Below are positions 1 to 8,815 of a stretch of DNA of 35,620 bases, one piece after another. Within the stretch, counting starts at the first letter, position 1; every line of letters starts with the position of its first letter. The translations under genes and the position numbers were made by a program. Origin of the DNA: Flavobacterium sp. (lineage in GTDB: Bacteria > Bacteroidota > Bacteroidia > Flavobacteriales > Flavobacteriaceae). The stretch is from assembly GCF_013823965.1 (NCBI RefSeq), contig NZ_PNNA01000021.1, positions 1-35,620 of the forward strand, read 5' to 3'. The notes under the pieces were generated by a model. That model made no database searches, was not told the DNA's origin, and was given only the letters and a program-made list of their open reading frames with translations.

Positions 1-24
1 TAATAATCCGTAAGCTTATGTACA
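1..24 (+). rRNA. 23S ribosomal RNA, 3' end (partial)
   Basis: The first bases (TAATAATCCGTAAGCTTATG) match the conserved extreme 3' end of bacterial 23S rRNA, where E. coli has CTAATGAACCGTGAGGCTTAACC. Nearly the whole gene lies left of the window. The exact mature 3' end is not visible and is put here near base 20-24. The 5S gene on the same strand 135 bases downstream supports the reading as the tail of an rRNA operon. Confidence 0.65.
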
Positions 25-30
25 CCTTTT

Positions 31-50
31 CCCCCGATGCAAGTCGGGGG
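31..50 (+). repeat. 23S-5S spacer hairpin
   Basis: CCCCCGA (31-37) and TCGGGGG (44-50) form a perfect 7-bp GC-rich stem with a 6-base loop, just after the 23S end. No T-tract follows (GAGAAAC), so it is not a standard terminator. It may be part of rRNA precursor processing. That role is inference. Confidence 0.5.
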
Positions 51-121
51 GAGAAACTTTCTAAAATAGTAAATAAAACAAATTTCTTTATCTCAGTATG
101 TCAAGATATTGTGTAATGTTG

Positions 122-137
122 TTCCCAATAGTGGGAA
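122..137 (+). repeat. Short hairpin before 5S rRNA
   Basis: TTCCCA (122-127), loop ATAG, then TGGGAA (132-137). It is a perfect 6-bp stem 20 bases before the 5S gene. It is probably structure in the rRNA precursor. There is no direct evidence for a function. Confidence 0.35.
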
Positions 138-158
138 TACCCATTGCAAAACGACCTT

Positions 159-265
159 AAGGTGGTTATTGCGGCGGGGCTCACCTCTTCCCATCCCGAA
201 CAGAGTAGTTAAGCCCGCCTGCGCAGATGGTACTGCAGTTATGTGGGAGAGTATGTCGTCGCCTT
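159..265 (+). rRNA. rrf: 5S ribosomal RNA
   Basis: The segment contains the conserved 5S core CCCATCCCGAACAGAG, followed by the loop region GTTAAGCCCGCCTGCG and GATGGTACTGC. The two ends pair (AAGGTGG near 159 with TCGCCTT at 259-265) as helix I of 5S rRNA. The length of about 107 bases fits a flavobacterial 5S. It is the last gene of the rRNA operon and is followed at once by a terminator hairpin. The ends are placed by helix I pairing and could be off by one to three bases. Confidence 0.95.
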
Positions 266-272
266 TCTTTTG

Positions 273-306
273 AAAAACCCTATTCCAATACGGAATGGGG
301 TTTTTT
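273..306 (+). terminator. Rho-independent terminator of the rRNA operon
   Basis: AAAACCCTATTCC pairs with GGAATGGGGTTTT across a 5-base loop (AATAC), with one G-T wobble, and ends in a run of T. It sits 8 bases after the 5S end. Confidence 0.85.
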
Positions 307-430
307 GGTTTATGGAAAGTTTTTACCTCTTTTGAGAATAGACTTTGTTTTTTGAATAGGTTTGCTTTAATTTACTTTATTAAAACGCATTAAATAAAAT
401 CGAAAACTAATAACGACTTTCTAACCTAAA

Positions 431-452
431 TAGCTTTGTGGTTGTAACTTTG
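431..452 (+). promoter_or_regulatory. Candidate promoter(s) for the sensor kinase gene
   Basis: There are two matches to the Bacteroidetes -7 element TAnnTTTG: TAGCTTTG (431-438) and TAACTTTG (445-452). Neither has a clear TTG at the -33 distance. With the first, transcription would begin near 444 and leave a short leader before the ATG at 459. The stretch 307-430 otherwise shows only AT-rich sequence. Confidence 0.35.
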
Positions 453-458
453 TTGAAT

Positions 459-2840
459 ATGAATAGAATAAAAAAGTTCTTGTTTTCTTTCACTCTGAAA
501 GTGTTGTTTTTTACGCTTTTCTTTAGTGTTGCCTATTCACAGTACGTTTTTAAAAATGATACCGTAGTTGATGAAATTTCGTTGCATCCATACACTACGA
601 TTGTGGATGTTGGTCAAAGAAATCTAGATATCAATTTTGTAAGGGCCAATTTCAATTCCTTGAAACCTACAAAATTAATAACTGAAAATGATGACCTAGG
701 TTTTACACAGAATAATTTCTGGACACTTACAGAACTTAAAAATCCAACTAATCGTTCATTGGTTTATTATTTGGAAACGGCTCGTCCTATAACTGATTTG
801 GTAGAACTTTATTCGGTGAATGTCTCTACCGATAGTATTAGCAAACAAGTTAGCGGTGACAATATCCCTTATTTACAGCGAAGTTTTGATAGTCGTAAAA
901 CTATTTTTAAACTTGAAATAGCTCCGAAATCAAGTTTGAAATTGTTTTTACATCTTCGAAGTGATGGGGAAGTAATCAAGATACCAGTAAAGTTATATTC
1001 TTCTGAAAAATTTATAAAACAAATCTCAAAAGAGCAGTTAATTTTTGGCTTTTTTTATGGGATTTTGGCCATTGTTTCTATTGTTTATTTTTTCTTCTTT
1101 TTTGCTTTACGCGAAAAAATATTTTTGTATTATAGTTTGTATGTTGTTTTTGTTGGCTTGTTGCAATTTTCCTTGGACGGTTTTTTCTTCCAATTTATTA
1201 CACCTTTCGGTGGCTGGTTTTCAAATCATGCCGTATTGTTTATTGCCATTATTGCGGTTTTTTTATCGGGTAAATACAGTGAGTTGTTTTTGAATATTAA
1301 AACCAACAGCAAGAAAATTTATTTTCTGTTTAACATAGCTTATGGATTGTTGCTTTTGTTGCTTTTGTTCGTGATTTTTATTCCTTCTTTTTTGTTGTTT
1401 TCCTATATTTTGGTCAATGTGTTGACACTGTTGTTTTTAATTTTGATTGTCTTTTCCATAGTTTATTTATATTACAAAAGAAAGCCTGTTGACACTTACT
1501 TCTCTGTTGGTATTTTGTTTTTAATTTTAGGTTTTGGAATATTTATTTTATACAATTTAGGGTTAATACCTGTTACCTTTTTTACCCAAAATAGTTCGAA
1601 ATTGGGAACAGGTTTGGAAGTTATTTTTCTTTCGCTTTCAATGGCTAATTTGATTCGAAATCTGAAAAACGAAAAGAATGAACTCAATCGTTTGGCTTTG
1701 GTACGTTCAGAAGAAATGAATGAATTGAAGTCTTATTTTTTATCAAATATTAGTCACGAATTGCGAACACCTTTGAATGCTATCTTGAATTTGACGGATT
1801 CTATCGCTAACAAAACAGATAGCAAAAAAATCAAAAAAAATTGTGATGTCATAAAAGATTCTTCACTGAGTTTGTTGAGTTCAGTCAATGATATTCTTGA
1901 CTTTTCCAAAATTGAGAAAGGAGAACTAAGATTGGAAAGCGTGTCATTCAGTCCCGTTAAAATTCTTAAAAGTTTAAAAAACAACGTGCGCAGCAATTCG
2001 GAAGACAAGGGGTTGGAATTTCAATTTTCAAAATCAGATTCGATTCCTGAGTCATTAATTGGCGATCCATCCCGATTTGCACAAGTGGTGAATAACGTGT
2101 TGAATAATGCGGTTAAATTTACTTCGAAAGGATTTGTGAGATTTGAGGTCGATTGCCAAATAAAATCCGATAATCGTGTCAGTTTGATACTAAAGGTTTC
2201 TGATAGTGGAATTGGAATTTCTAAAGATAAATTAGACACTATTTTTGAATCATTTTCGCAAAATGATGTTAATGATAAACGCAAATTTGGAGGTCTTGGT
2301 CTAGGTCTTTATATCGTTAAGACTTTGGTGGATATGCAGAACGGCTCGATTATGATGGACAGTAAAATCAATGAAGGCACCACTTGTATCATAACGCTTG
2401 ACTTTGATATACCTCCACAACAGGAAATACCGGTAGGCGTTTCTGAACCAATGGTTTTTGATTTGAAAGAAAAATCTATTTTGGTGGTCGAAGATAATTC
2501 AATAAATCAGATGGTGATTAAAATGATTACCAAAAAATGGCTCAATACGACTGTAGTATTTGCCAATAACGGCAAGGAAGGTTTGGATGCACTTAAATCA
2601 AATCACTTTGACATTATTTTGATGGATCTTCAAATGCCGATTATGGACGGATACGAAGCCACTATTGCCATTCGAAATGGGGAAGTGGGAGAAGATAATA
2701 AAAATATCCCTATCATTGCCGTGACTGCCGACGTGATGGAAACAACAAAAGAACGCGTCAAAGAAATAGGAATGAATCATTATATATCCAAACCAATTAA
2801 AAATGAAATCTTGTATGAGGCAATAATAAATTTGGTTTAA
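459..2840 (+). CDS. Hybrid sensor histidine kinase/response regulator with 7TMR-DISM sensor
   Basis: A 793-residue membrane sensor. A signal peptide (about 1-27) is followed by a periplasmic all-beta domain of the 7TMR-DISMED2 type (about 30-180). A block of seven hydrophobic segments (7TMR-DISM, about 190-400) comes next. The cytoplasmic part has a HisKA domain with H-box SNISHELRTP (His433), then an ATPase domain with N-box NNVLNNAVKF and G-boxes DSGIGIS and GLGLGLYIVK. A C-terminal receiver domain starts at ILVVEDNSINQM, with phospho-acceptor Asp723 in LMDLQMPIMDG and a conserved KP at the end. There is no DNA-binding or Hpt domain, so it must signal through partners not encoded nearby. 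The ligand is unknown; DISM sensors are thought to bind small molecules, often carbohydrates. An in-frame GTG lies 21 bases upstream, but the ATG at 459 directly precedes the signal peptide and avoids the promoter element. The stop is 8 bases from the end of the convergent glycosylase gene. Confidence 0.93.
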   Translation: MNRIKKFLFSFTLKVLFFTLFFSVAYSQYVFKNDTVVDEISLHPYTTIVDVGQRNLDINFVRANFNSLKPTKLITENDDLGFTQNNFWTLTELKNPTNRSLVYYLETARPITDLVELYSVNVSTDSISKQVSGDNIPYLQRSFDSRKTIFKLEIAPKSSLKLFLHLRSDGEVIKIPVKLYSSEKFIKQISKEQLIFGFFYGILAIVSIVYFFFFFALREKIFLYYSLYVVFVGLLQFSLDGFFFQFITPFGGWFSNHAVLFIAIIAVFLSGKYSELFLNIKTNSKKIYFLFNIAYGLLLLLLLFVIFIPSFLLFSYILVNVLTLLFLILIVFSIVYLYYKRKPVDTYFSVGILFLILGFGIFILYNLGLIPVTFFTQNSSKLGTGLEVIFLSLSMANLIRNLKNEKNELNRLALVRSEEMNELKSYFLSNISHELRTPLNAILNLTDSIANKTDSKKIKKNCDVIKDSSLSLLSSVNDILDFSKIEKGELRLESVSFSPVKILKSLKNNVRSNSEDKGLEFQFSKSDSIPESLIGDPSRFAQVVNNVLNNAVKFTSKGFVRFEVDCQIKSDNRVSLILKVSDSGIGISKDKLDTIFESFSQNDVNDKRKFGGLGLGLYIVKTLVDMQNGSIMMDSKINEGTTCIITLDFDIPPQQEIPVGVSEPMVFDLKEKSILVVEDNSINQMVIKMITKKWLNTTVVFANNGKEGLDALKSNHFDIILMDLQMPIMDGYEATIAIRNGEVGEDNKNIPIIAVTADVMETTKERVKEIGMNHYISKPIKNEILYEAIINLV

Positions 2841-2848
2841 TTGGGACG

Positions 2849-3493
2849 CTATACTGAATCGCGATAATATTTGCAAATTCCATTAATTGGACATAGTTCA
2901 CACTTAGGTTGTGGCCGACAAATTTCCCTTCCCAAAAACGAAATTGCCATACCGATTTCTTCCCAAATTTCCTTTGGCAACACTTGCATCAATTGTTTTT
3001 CGACTTTGATTCCGTCTTTTGATTCCTGGATTAATCCTATTCTGGGAGCAACTCGGATGACGTGTAAATCGGCAATAATTCCCTCTACAGGAACATTGGC
3101 TTCGTGCATAATGACATTGGCGGATTTTCGTCCAATTCCTTTCAGGGCGGTTAATCCGTCCATCGTCAGCGGAATATTTTCGTCTTTTTGGAGGATTTGT
3201 GCAATTTCTATTAGCCAATTGGCTTTGGTACCAAAATTCCTGACTTTAGAAATATGGGGAATTAATGCTTCTACATTCGAAACAGCAAGGCTTTCCATAT
3301 TGGGATATACTTCAAATAGAGTAGGAGCAATTTTATTGATATTGGCATCAGAATCTTGGGCGGAGAGCACAACCATTACCATTAATTGGTATAAATTATG
3401 ATAGTCCAGCGGATGTTTTCGTCCTTTGTATTTAGTTAGAATTGGCTCTAATTTCTCAGCCCAATCATTTGAGGGTTCAAATAAATTCATCAT
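2849..3493 (-). CDS. Endonuclease III-like DNA glycosylase (HhH-GPD family)
   Basis: A 214-residue protein of the base-excision repair HhH-GPD superfamily. It shows the substrate-site motif VVLSAQDSD (about 41-49). The helix-hairpin-helix LKGIGRKSANVI carries the presumed catalytic Lys123. The conserved Asp142 lies in IIADLHVIRV. These correspond to K120 and D138 of E. coli Nth. The C-terminal cluster motif has Cys192, 198, 201 and 207, so it reads C-X5-C-X2-C-X5-C. The classical Nth/MutY motif is C-X6-C-X2-C-X5-C, so this one is a residue short in the first gap, and the Lys-Asp spacing is one longer. It may therefore be a divergent Nth paralogue rather than the main endonuclease III. Starts at 3493 or 3490 (adjacent ATGs) cannot be told apart. 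It is separated from the upstream nuo operon by a strong terminator, so it is probably transcribed on its own. Confidence 0.88.
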   Translation of the reverse strand: MMNLFEPSNDWAEKLEPILTKYKGRKHPLDYHNLYQLMVMVVLSAQDSDANINKIAPTLFEVYPNMESLAVSNVEALIPHISKVRNFGTKANWLIEIAQILQKDENIPLTMDGLTALKGIGRKSANVIMHEANVPVEGIIADLHVIRVAPRIGLIQESKDGIKVEKQLMQVLPKEIWEEIGMAISFLGREICRPQPKCELCPINGICKYYRDSV

Positions 3494-3518
3494 TGGTTTT
3501 TTAATTTTTACAAAAAAA

Positions 3519-3559
3519 ATACTGCTAGTTCCCTTGTTGTGTTTGGGAACTAGCAGTAT
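3519..3559 (-). terminator. Strong rho-independent terminator of the nuo operon
   Basis: ATACTGCTAGTTCCC (3519-3533) and GGGAACTAGCAGTAT (3545-3559) form a perfect 15-bp stem with an 11-base loop. Read on the minus strand, the stem is followed by eight T. On the plus strand no T-run follows, so it acts on the minus-strand transcript coming from nuoN and the 108-residue gene. Confidence 0.9.
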
Positions 3560-3597
3560 AAAATTAAGATAAAATAACTAATTGTTTGTTTTTACTT

Positions 3598-3924
3598 TTA
3601 TGAATTCTTCCAGTACTGTGGTTTTGTATCCGTGGTTCTTTGAAACCAGTAGTCCTGGGTTACTTTGTGTCCGTCAAGGGTTTTCATTTTTCTTTCGAAA
3701 ATCCAGATTGTGGGATTGAAAACCATATCGGTTACGGCCACTGTATATAATTGAGGATCTTCTTCTGCTTTTTTCTTTTCTTCTTCGAGTACAACTTCAA
3801 AACCGTTGTGTTCCAAGAGTTGTTTCAAGAAATCTTTTCGAGCTTCGTCAACGCCTTTTTCGACAAAAGTGACTCTTGTTTCTCCAATGCTTCCAAATGA
3901 ATGTTTTCCGTCTAATGATGCCAT
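3598..3924 (-). CDS. Conserved-looking hypothetical protein at the end of the nuo operon
   Basis: A 108-residue soluble protein with no signal peptide or membrane segment. I do not recognise its family. It is rich in charged residues, with a Glu/Lys-rich stretch (about 46-55) in the middle and an aromatic C-terminal part (NPTIWIFERKM, QDYWFQR, PQYWKN). It contains no cysteine, so it cannot bind an iron-sulfur cluster itself. It begins 3 bases after the nuoN stop and ends before the operon terminator, so it is almost certainly co-transcribed with complex I. A role as an accessory or assembly protein of this complex is possible but is inferred from position only. Confidence 0.75.
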   Translation of the reverse strand: MASLDGKHSFGSIGETRVTFVEKGVDEARKDFLKQLLEHNGFEVVLEEEKKKAEEDPQLYTVAVTDMVFNPTIWIFERKMKTLDGHKVTQDYWFQRTTDTKPQYWKNS

Positions 3925-3927
3925 AAC

Positions 3928-5358
3928 TTATTTATTAAAAACGTTGCTTAATTCAAAAATGTAATCGTATAATGGACTGTATAAACCAAGAACCAAAATA
4001 CCCAAAACAGTGATTACTAATCCCAATCTCATATAGATTTTGCTCTTGAAAAACGGAATTGGATTCTCGCTTTTTCTGATGAACATTGCTCTTACCACCA
4101 ATAAATAATAGTAAAGAGAAATGGTTACGTTGACCACTGCCAAGAAAACCAATAGATAAAGACCTTTGCTTGCTGCTGCTGCAAATAAGAAAAACTTACC
4201 GAAGAAACCTGCAACAGGTGGAATTCCCGCCAAGGAGAACAAAGCCAACATCAGTACGAGACTCAAGTTAGGATTTGTCCTGTATAAACCATTGTAGTCA
4301 TCCATATTCTCTTTTCCGGTTTTCAAGGAAATGGCTTGTACCACTCCAAAAGCAGCCAAATTCGTGAATACATAAACCAGTACAAAGTAAACAACAGTTG
4401 CTGTTCCTAATTGTGTTCCGGAAATTAATCCCAATAAAATGAAACCGGCTTGTGCTATGGATGAAAAGGCCAAGAAACGTTTCATATTCTTTTGGCGTAA
4501 AGCAAACAAGTTACCAATGAACATGGTGGCAAGCGCTATCACATAAACGATGTTTTCCCAAACGTGCATCAATGGTTTTAGAACCGTAAACAATAAAATC
4601 ATCAAAATAAATGCGGCTGCACCTTTTGAAATTACCGATAAATAAGAGGCAACTCCAATTGGAGCACCTTCGTAAACGTCAGCTGTCCAAAAATGGAATG
4701 GGACCAAGGAAATTTTGAATGCCAATCCGGCAAAAAAGAGTATGAAACCCAAGATTGTCAAGTTGGTTGTAGTGATTACTCCAATAATGTCAGCAAAATA
4801 AATGGAGCCTGTTGCCGCATACAACAACGAGATTCCAAACAAAGAAACTCCCGATGCCAATCCTGCCGAAAGGATGAATTTAACACCCGCTTCGCTCGAA
4901 ATTCTTTTCGATGTTTCCCAAGCTACCAATGCTGCCACCGGCAAAGTTGATAATTCCAATCCAATATAAAACATTAGAAAATCTCCTGCCGAAATCATGA
5001 AGTACATTCCTAAAAGTGAAGAAAATAGCAACATGAAAAACTCGGTTCCTTTATTCAAGGGCACCATTTTTTCTTGAATCCAATCGGCTGATTGAAGCAA
5101 GACTATTAATACACCAACATTAAGGGCGTTTTTAAAGAAGTGAATTAGGGTATTCGTGCGAAACATTCCTCCAAATACGCTGCTTTCTTCTATGGCAAAA
5201 AAGCCAATGATAGTGTGGATGCCAAATAGAAACAAGGCCAAATGTACGATGCTTCCTTTTTTGTCTTTATGTATGAAAATTTCGCCCACAATCAACAATA
5301 ATAGTATTGCCAATAGGAAAATTTCTTGTCTCATTGCGATAAAACTGTTCAAATTCAT
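3928..5358 (-). CDS. nuoN: NADH-quinone oxidoreductase subunit N (antiporter-like)
   Basis: A 476-residue polytopic membrane protein with the proton-antiporter-like fold shared by NuoL, NuoM and NuoN. The signature YEGAPIGVASYLSVISKGAA and the helix carrying FAGLAFKISLVPFHFW identify subunit N. It is part of the proton-pumping membrane arm of complex I. The length is normal. It starts 10 bases after the nuoM stop and is followed after 3 bases by the 108-residue unknown gene. Confidence 0.96.
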   Translation of the reverse strand: MNLNSFIAMRQEIFLLAILLLLIVGEIFIHKDKKGSIVHLALFLFGIHTIIGFFAIEESSVFGGMFRTNTLIHFFKNALNVGVLIVLLQSADWIQEKMVPLNKGTEFFMLLFSSLLGMYFMISAGDFLMFYIGLELSTLPVAALVAWETSKRISSEAGVKFILSAGLASGVSLFGISLLYAATGSIYFADIIGVITTTNLTILGFILFFAGLAFKISLVPFHFWTADVYEGAPIGVASYLSVISKGAAAFILMILLFTVLKPLMHVWENIVYVIALATMFIGNLFALRQKNMKRFLAFSSIAQAGFILLGLISGTQLGTATVVYFVLVYVFTNLAAFGVVQAISLKTGKENMDDYNGLYRTNPNLSLVLMLALFSLAGIPPVAGFFGKFFLFAAAASKGLYLLVFLAVVNVTISLYYYLLVVRAMFIRKSENPIPFFKSKIYMRLGLVITVLGILVLGLYSPLYDYIFELSNVFNK

Positions 5359-5368
5359 TTTCTTTATT

Positions 5369-6865
5369 TTATAAATGATTTAATACTCCTTGAATAAACG
5401 GTTGGACACTTTCCATTGTCATATCGCTCAACCAAAGCGGTGCCACGCCCATACCAATCATGGGAATTAATAGCAACATTATGCCTGTTACCTCGAACCA
5501 AGTTACTTTTGGCAAGTCTAAAAATTCAGTGTTTTTTACTGGTCCCATTAACATAATTCCGAGAACACGCAGGATGTAAACTGCCGTTACCACAATTGCC
5601 GAAACGGAAATTACGGTGGCTACTCTATAAAACATTTCTTCGTGTTGGAATGCACCAACAAAAATGTTCATTTCGGCAATGAAACCACTAAAACCAGGCA
5701 ATCCCAATGAAGCCAAACCTGCAATTACATAAATCACGGAGATGAATGGCATCACTTTTAACAAACCTCCCAATTTGGTGATGTCTCTAGTATGAGTTCT
5801 TCCGTAAATCATTCCGATCAAGGCGAAGAATAAGGCTGTCATAAATCCGTGGGAAAGCGATTGTAGAATGGCTCCGTTCCAAGCGGTTTTATTCAACATC
5901 AGTAAAGCGAACAACACCATTCCCAAGTGGCTCACGGAAGAATAGGCATTGATGTATTTTAAATCGGTTTGTTTCAAGGCACCAAAGGCACCATAAATTA
6001 CTCCAATCGCGGATAATATAATGAAAAACCAAGACCATTCGATAGCACCCAATGGCAATAAAAACATGGCGATTCTGAAAACACCATAACCACCTAATTT
6101 CATTAAAACTCCCGCATGCAGCATTGATACTGCCGTTGGCGCCGAAGCGTGACCATCAGGAGACCAAGTATGAAAAGGGAATAATGCGCCAAGAACGGCA
6201 AAGCCAACAAAAGTCAAAGGGAAAAATAATTTTTGGGCTTCGAATGGAATGTTTACTTTGGCAATTTCCAAAATATTGAAGGTTAAAGCACCTCCGTCGG
6301 CATTGGAATTGAAATAAATTCCCAAAATACCTACCATCAAAACTGCCGAAGCTCCCATTAACATTAAAGTTAATTTCATTGCCGAATATTCTTTTGGTCC
6401 AGAACCCCAAATACCAATTAACAAATACATTGGTATCACGGCTATTTCATAGAAAACCAGCATAGTGAACAAATCGATTGAAATGAAGAATCCGTAAACA
6501 CCAGTGGCCAAAACCAATAGCGAAACAAAAAATTCTTTGGGTAAATCGTCCGTTTTCCAAGAGATAAAAACTCCTGCCAAAACAACAATTGCGGTCAACA
6601 ACAATAAAGCTACTGAAATACCGTCAACTCCAATTGCATAATGGATATTGAAATTTTCAAACCAAACCGTATCTTGTGTAAAAAGCATGACGCTTTTGTT
6701 GACGGCTCTTTCTTTAAAGTATGCAAAAAGTAAATTGATAGCCATTCCTAGTTGAATGAAACTCCCAACCATTGAAATAATTCGTGCCTGTTTTAATCCT
6801 TTGGATAAAACCAAAGCTAAAAGGGTGAGTACAGGTACAATTACAAAAAGTGATAAAATATCCAT
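5369..6865 (-). CDS. nuoM: NADH-quinone oxidoreductase subunit M (antiporter-like)
   Basis: A 498-residue polytopic membrane protein. The stretch HASAPTAVSMLHAGVLMKLG is the hallmark of NuoM, and MLVFYEIAVIPMYLLIG carries the conserved membrane glutamate of the antiporter-like subunits. It is one of the three ion-translocating modules of the complex I membrane arm. It lies between nuoL (12 bases upstream) and nuoN (10 bases downstream). Nothing in it is unusual. Confidence 0.97.
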   Translation of the reverse strand: MDILSLFVIVPVLTLLALVLSKGLKQARIISMVGSFIQLGMAINLLFAYFKERAVNKSVMLFTQDTVWFENFNIHYAIGVDGISVALLLLTAIVVLAGVFISWKTDDLPKEFFVSLLVLATGVYGFFISIDLFTMLVFYEIAVIPMYLLIGIWGSGPKEYSAMKLTLMLMGASAVLMVGILGIYFNSNADGGALTFNILEIAKVNIPFEAQKLFFPLTFVGFAVLGALFPFHTWSPDGHASAPTAVSMLHAGVLMKLGGYGVFRIAMFLLPLGAIEWSWFFIILSAIGVIYGAFGALKQTDLKYINAYSSVSHLGMVLFALLMLNKTAWNGAILQSLSHGFMTALFFALIGMIYGRTHTRDITKLGGLLKVMPFISVIYVIAGLASLGLPGFSGFIAEMNIFVGAFQHEEMFYRVATVISVSAIVVTAVYILRVLGIMLMGPVKNTEFLDLPKVTWFEVTGIMLLLIPMIGMGVAPLWLSDMTMESVQPFIQGVLNHL

Positions 6866-6877
6866 ATTAATTTATTG

Positions 6878-8803
6878 TTATGTCCATAAATAAATGAAAA
6901 CCAAAGCGACAACTACAACTCCCGAAACAAAAAACATTGCGTAATCTTGTAACCTTCCGGATTGCAATCCTTTTATTTTTTCGGAAATTAGAACCGTTTT
7001 GTTTCCAATGCCTTCCATCGTTCCGTCCACATATTTCTTGTCGAATTTGGCTATTGGAGCCGAAATTAGATTGAAAATGATTTTCTTGGTAATAAACATG
7101 TAGATTTCGTCGAAATAGAATTTATGATAGGTCCATTTGTAAAACATTCCAAATCCATTGGCAAATCTTTCGGCCAAATCATTTTCTTTTTTATAGAAAA
7201 CCCAAGCCAAAATGATTCCGGTTAAACCTGTTCCAACAGCTGCGGCAGCCAAAGGCAAGTTTAAATGGGCTTCGAATCCCACTTTGTCAGCAGTAATGAA
7301 TTCGCTGAAAGGAATAAAACCTGCCACAATACTCATAAGAGCCAAGAACAATAACGGAAATGCCATTGACATTGGTGATTCGTGAGGCGGGTGATGGTAT
7401 TTGGTTTCCTTGCCCCAAAAGATTCCAAAATAAAGTCGGAACATATAAAAAGCTGTTAATCCCGCCACAAAAAGTCCAACGAAATAAAGCAATTGATTTT
7501 TCTCGAAAGCGGCCACCAAGATTTCGTCTTTACTCCAAAATCCTGCAAACGGTGGAACTCCAGCAATTGCCAAAGCCGCAATCAAGAACGTAATATTGGT
7601 AATCGGCATGTACTTGCGCAAACCGCCCATATCTTTCAAGTAATTGCTGTGAACCGCATGAATCACGGAACCTGCACCCAAGAATAACAAGGCTTTGAAC
7701 ATGGCGTGGGTAAATAAATGGAACATCGACGCCATATAACCAACGCCTTCGTGACCTTTATAACTTGAAACTCCCAAAGCCAACATCATATAACCAATTT
7801 GAGACATGGTCGAAAAGGCCAAAACTCGCTTGATATCGGTTTGAGTGAGGGCAATAATTGCCGCAAACAAGGAAGAAAATGCTCCCACATAAGCCACAAT
7901 ATTCAAGGCAAATCCATCTTCAACAAAATAATACATCGGGAATAATCGCGCTACCAAATAGACTCCAGCCACAACCATTGTTGCTGCGTGAATTAATGCA
8001 GAAACCGGTGTTGGTCCTTCCATCGCGTCCGGTAACCAAATATGTAACGGGAACATTGCTGATTTTCCAGCACCTCCCATAAATATTAATAATAACGACC
8101 AAGTAACCACGGATAATCCCATAAAGGAAGAAGCTCCCCATTGCATGAGCAATCCTTCGCCTTCAGGATTGACGGCGTTCAAAGTTTGAAAATCGAAAGT
8201 GCCAGCGTAATAGCCCACAATCAAAATGCCTATCAAGAAGCCAAAATCGGCAAAACGAGTCACGATAAAAGCTTTTTTGGCTGCAGCGACCGCCGAAGTT
8301 TTGGTGTAATAATATCCAATCAACAAGAAGGAGGAAACCCCCACCAATTCCCAGAAAATATAGATTTGGAAAAGGTTTGTTGCCAATACCAAGCCAAGCA
8401 TGGAAAAGGAAAACAGCGATAAGTAGGCAAAAAATTTGGTGTAACCGTCATCGCCTTTCATATAACCGCGACTATAAATATGCACCATCAAGGAAATTGT
8501 TGTTACCACGATGAGCATCATCACGGATATTGGATCAACCAGGATTCCCATATCGATATGCAAAGTGTCGGTGAAATTCATCCATGGAGTTTTTTCGACA
8601 AAAGTTTGGTAAACGCCATCTACTTTTCCAAAAAGGAAAAAGTATTGGTAAGCTGCATAATACGAAAGCGCAGCCGAGATTGATAATCCCAAAACGCCAA
8701 TATATCCAGAAACGGCCGGTTTGATTTGTTGGTTAAAGATTCCCAAAAGCAAAAAAACTGCCAGTGGAATTAACGGAATAAATAGTATATAAGAGATGTC
8801 CAT
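6878..8803 (-). CDS. nuoL: NADH-quinone oxidoreductase subunit L (antiporter-like)
   Basis: A 641-residue membrane protein at the distal tip of complex I. It has the typical motifs FWELVGVSSFLLIGYYYT and EGPTPVSALIHAATMVVAG, plus a long C-terminal extension (after about residue 480) that fits the lateral helix HL and last membrane helix. Its full length argues that the pumping arm is intact. It starts 12 bases after the nuoK stop. Confidence 0.97.
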   Translation of the reverse strand: MDISYILFIPLIPLAVFLLLGIFNQQIKPAVSGYIGVLGLSISAALSYYAAYQYFFLFGKVDGVYQTFVEKTPWMNFTDTLHIDMGILVDPISVMMLIVVTTISLMVHIYSRGYMKGDDGYTKFFAYLSLFSFSMLGLVLATNLFQIYIFWELVGVSSFLLIGYYYTKTSAVAAAKKAFIVTRFADFGFLIGILIVGYYAGTFDFQTLNAVNPEGEGLLMQWGASSFMGLSVVTWSLLLIFMGGAGKSAMFPLHIWLPDAMEGPTPVSALIHAATMVVAGVYLVARLFPMYYFVEDGFALNIVAYVGAFSSLFAAIIALTQTDIKRVLAFSTMSQIGYMMLALGVSSYKGHEGVGYMASMFHLFTHAMFKALLFLGAGSVIHAVHSNYLKDMGGLRKYMPITNITFLIAALAIAGVPPFAGFWSKDEILVAAFEKNQLLYFVGLFVAGLTAFYMFRLYFGIFWGKETKYHHPPHESPMSMAFPLLFLALMSIVAGFIPFSEFITADKVGFEAHLNLPLAAAAVGTGLTGIILAWVFYKKENDLAERFANGFGMFYKWTYHKFYFDEIYMFITKKIIFNLISAPIAKFDKKYVDGTMEGIGNKTVLISEKIKGLQSGRLQDYAMFFVSGVVVVALVFIYLWT

Positions 8804-8815
8804 ATTTTCAGAATA

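Noticed and set aside
31..50. GC-rich hairpin read as a terminator after 23S rRNA
   Set aside because: No T-run follows, and the 5S gene lies downstream in the same operon, so termination there would be harmful.
2871..3401. Open frame of 176 codons on the plus strand opposite the glycosylase gene
   Set aside because: It is the antisense shadow of a clearly recognised gene. The translation has no family features and no promoter in front.
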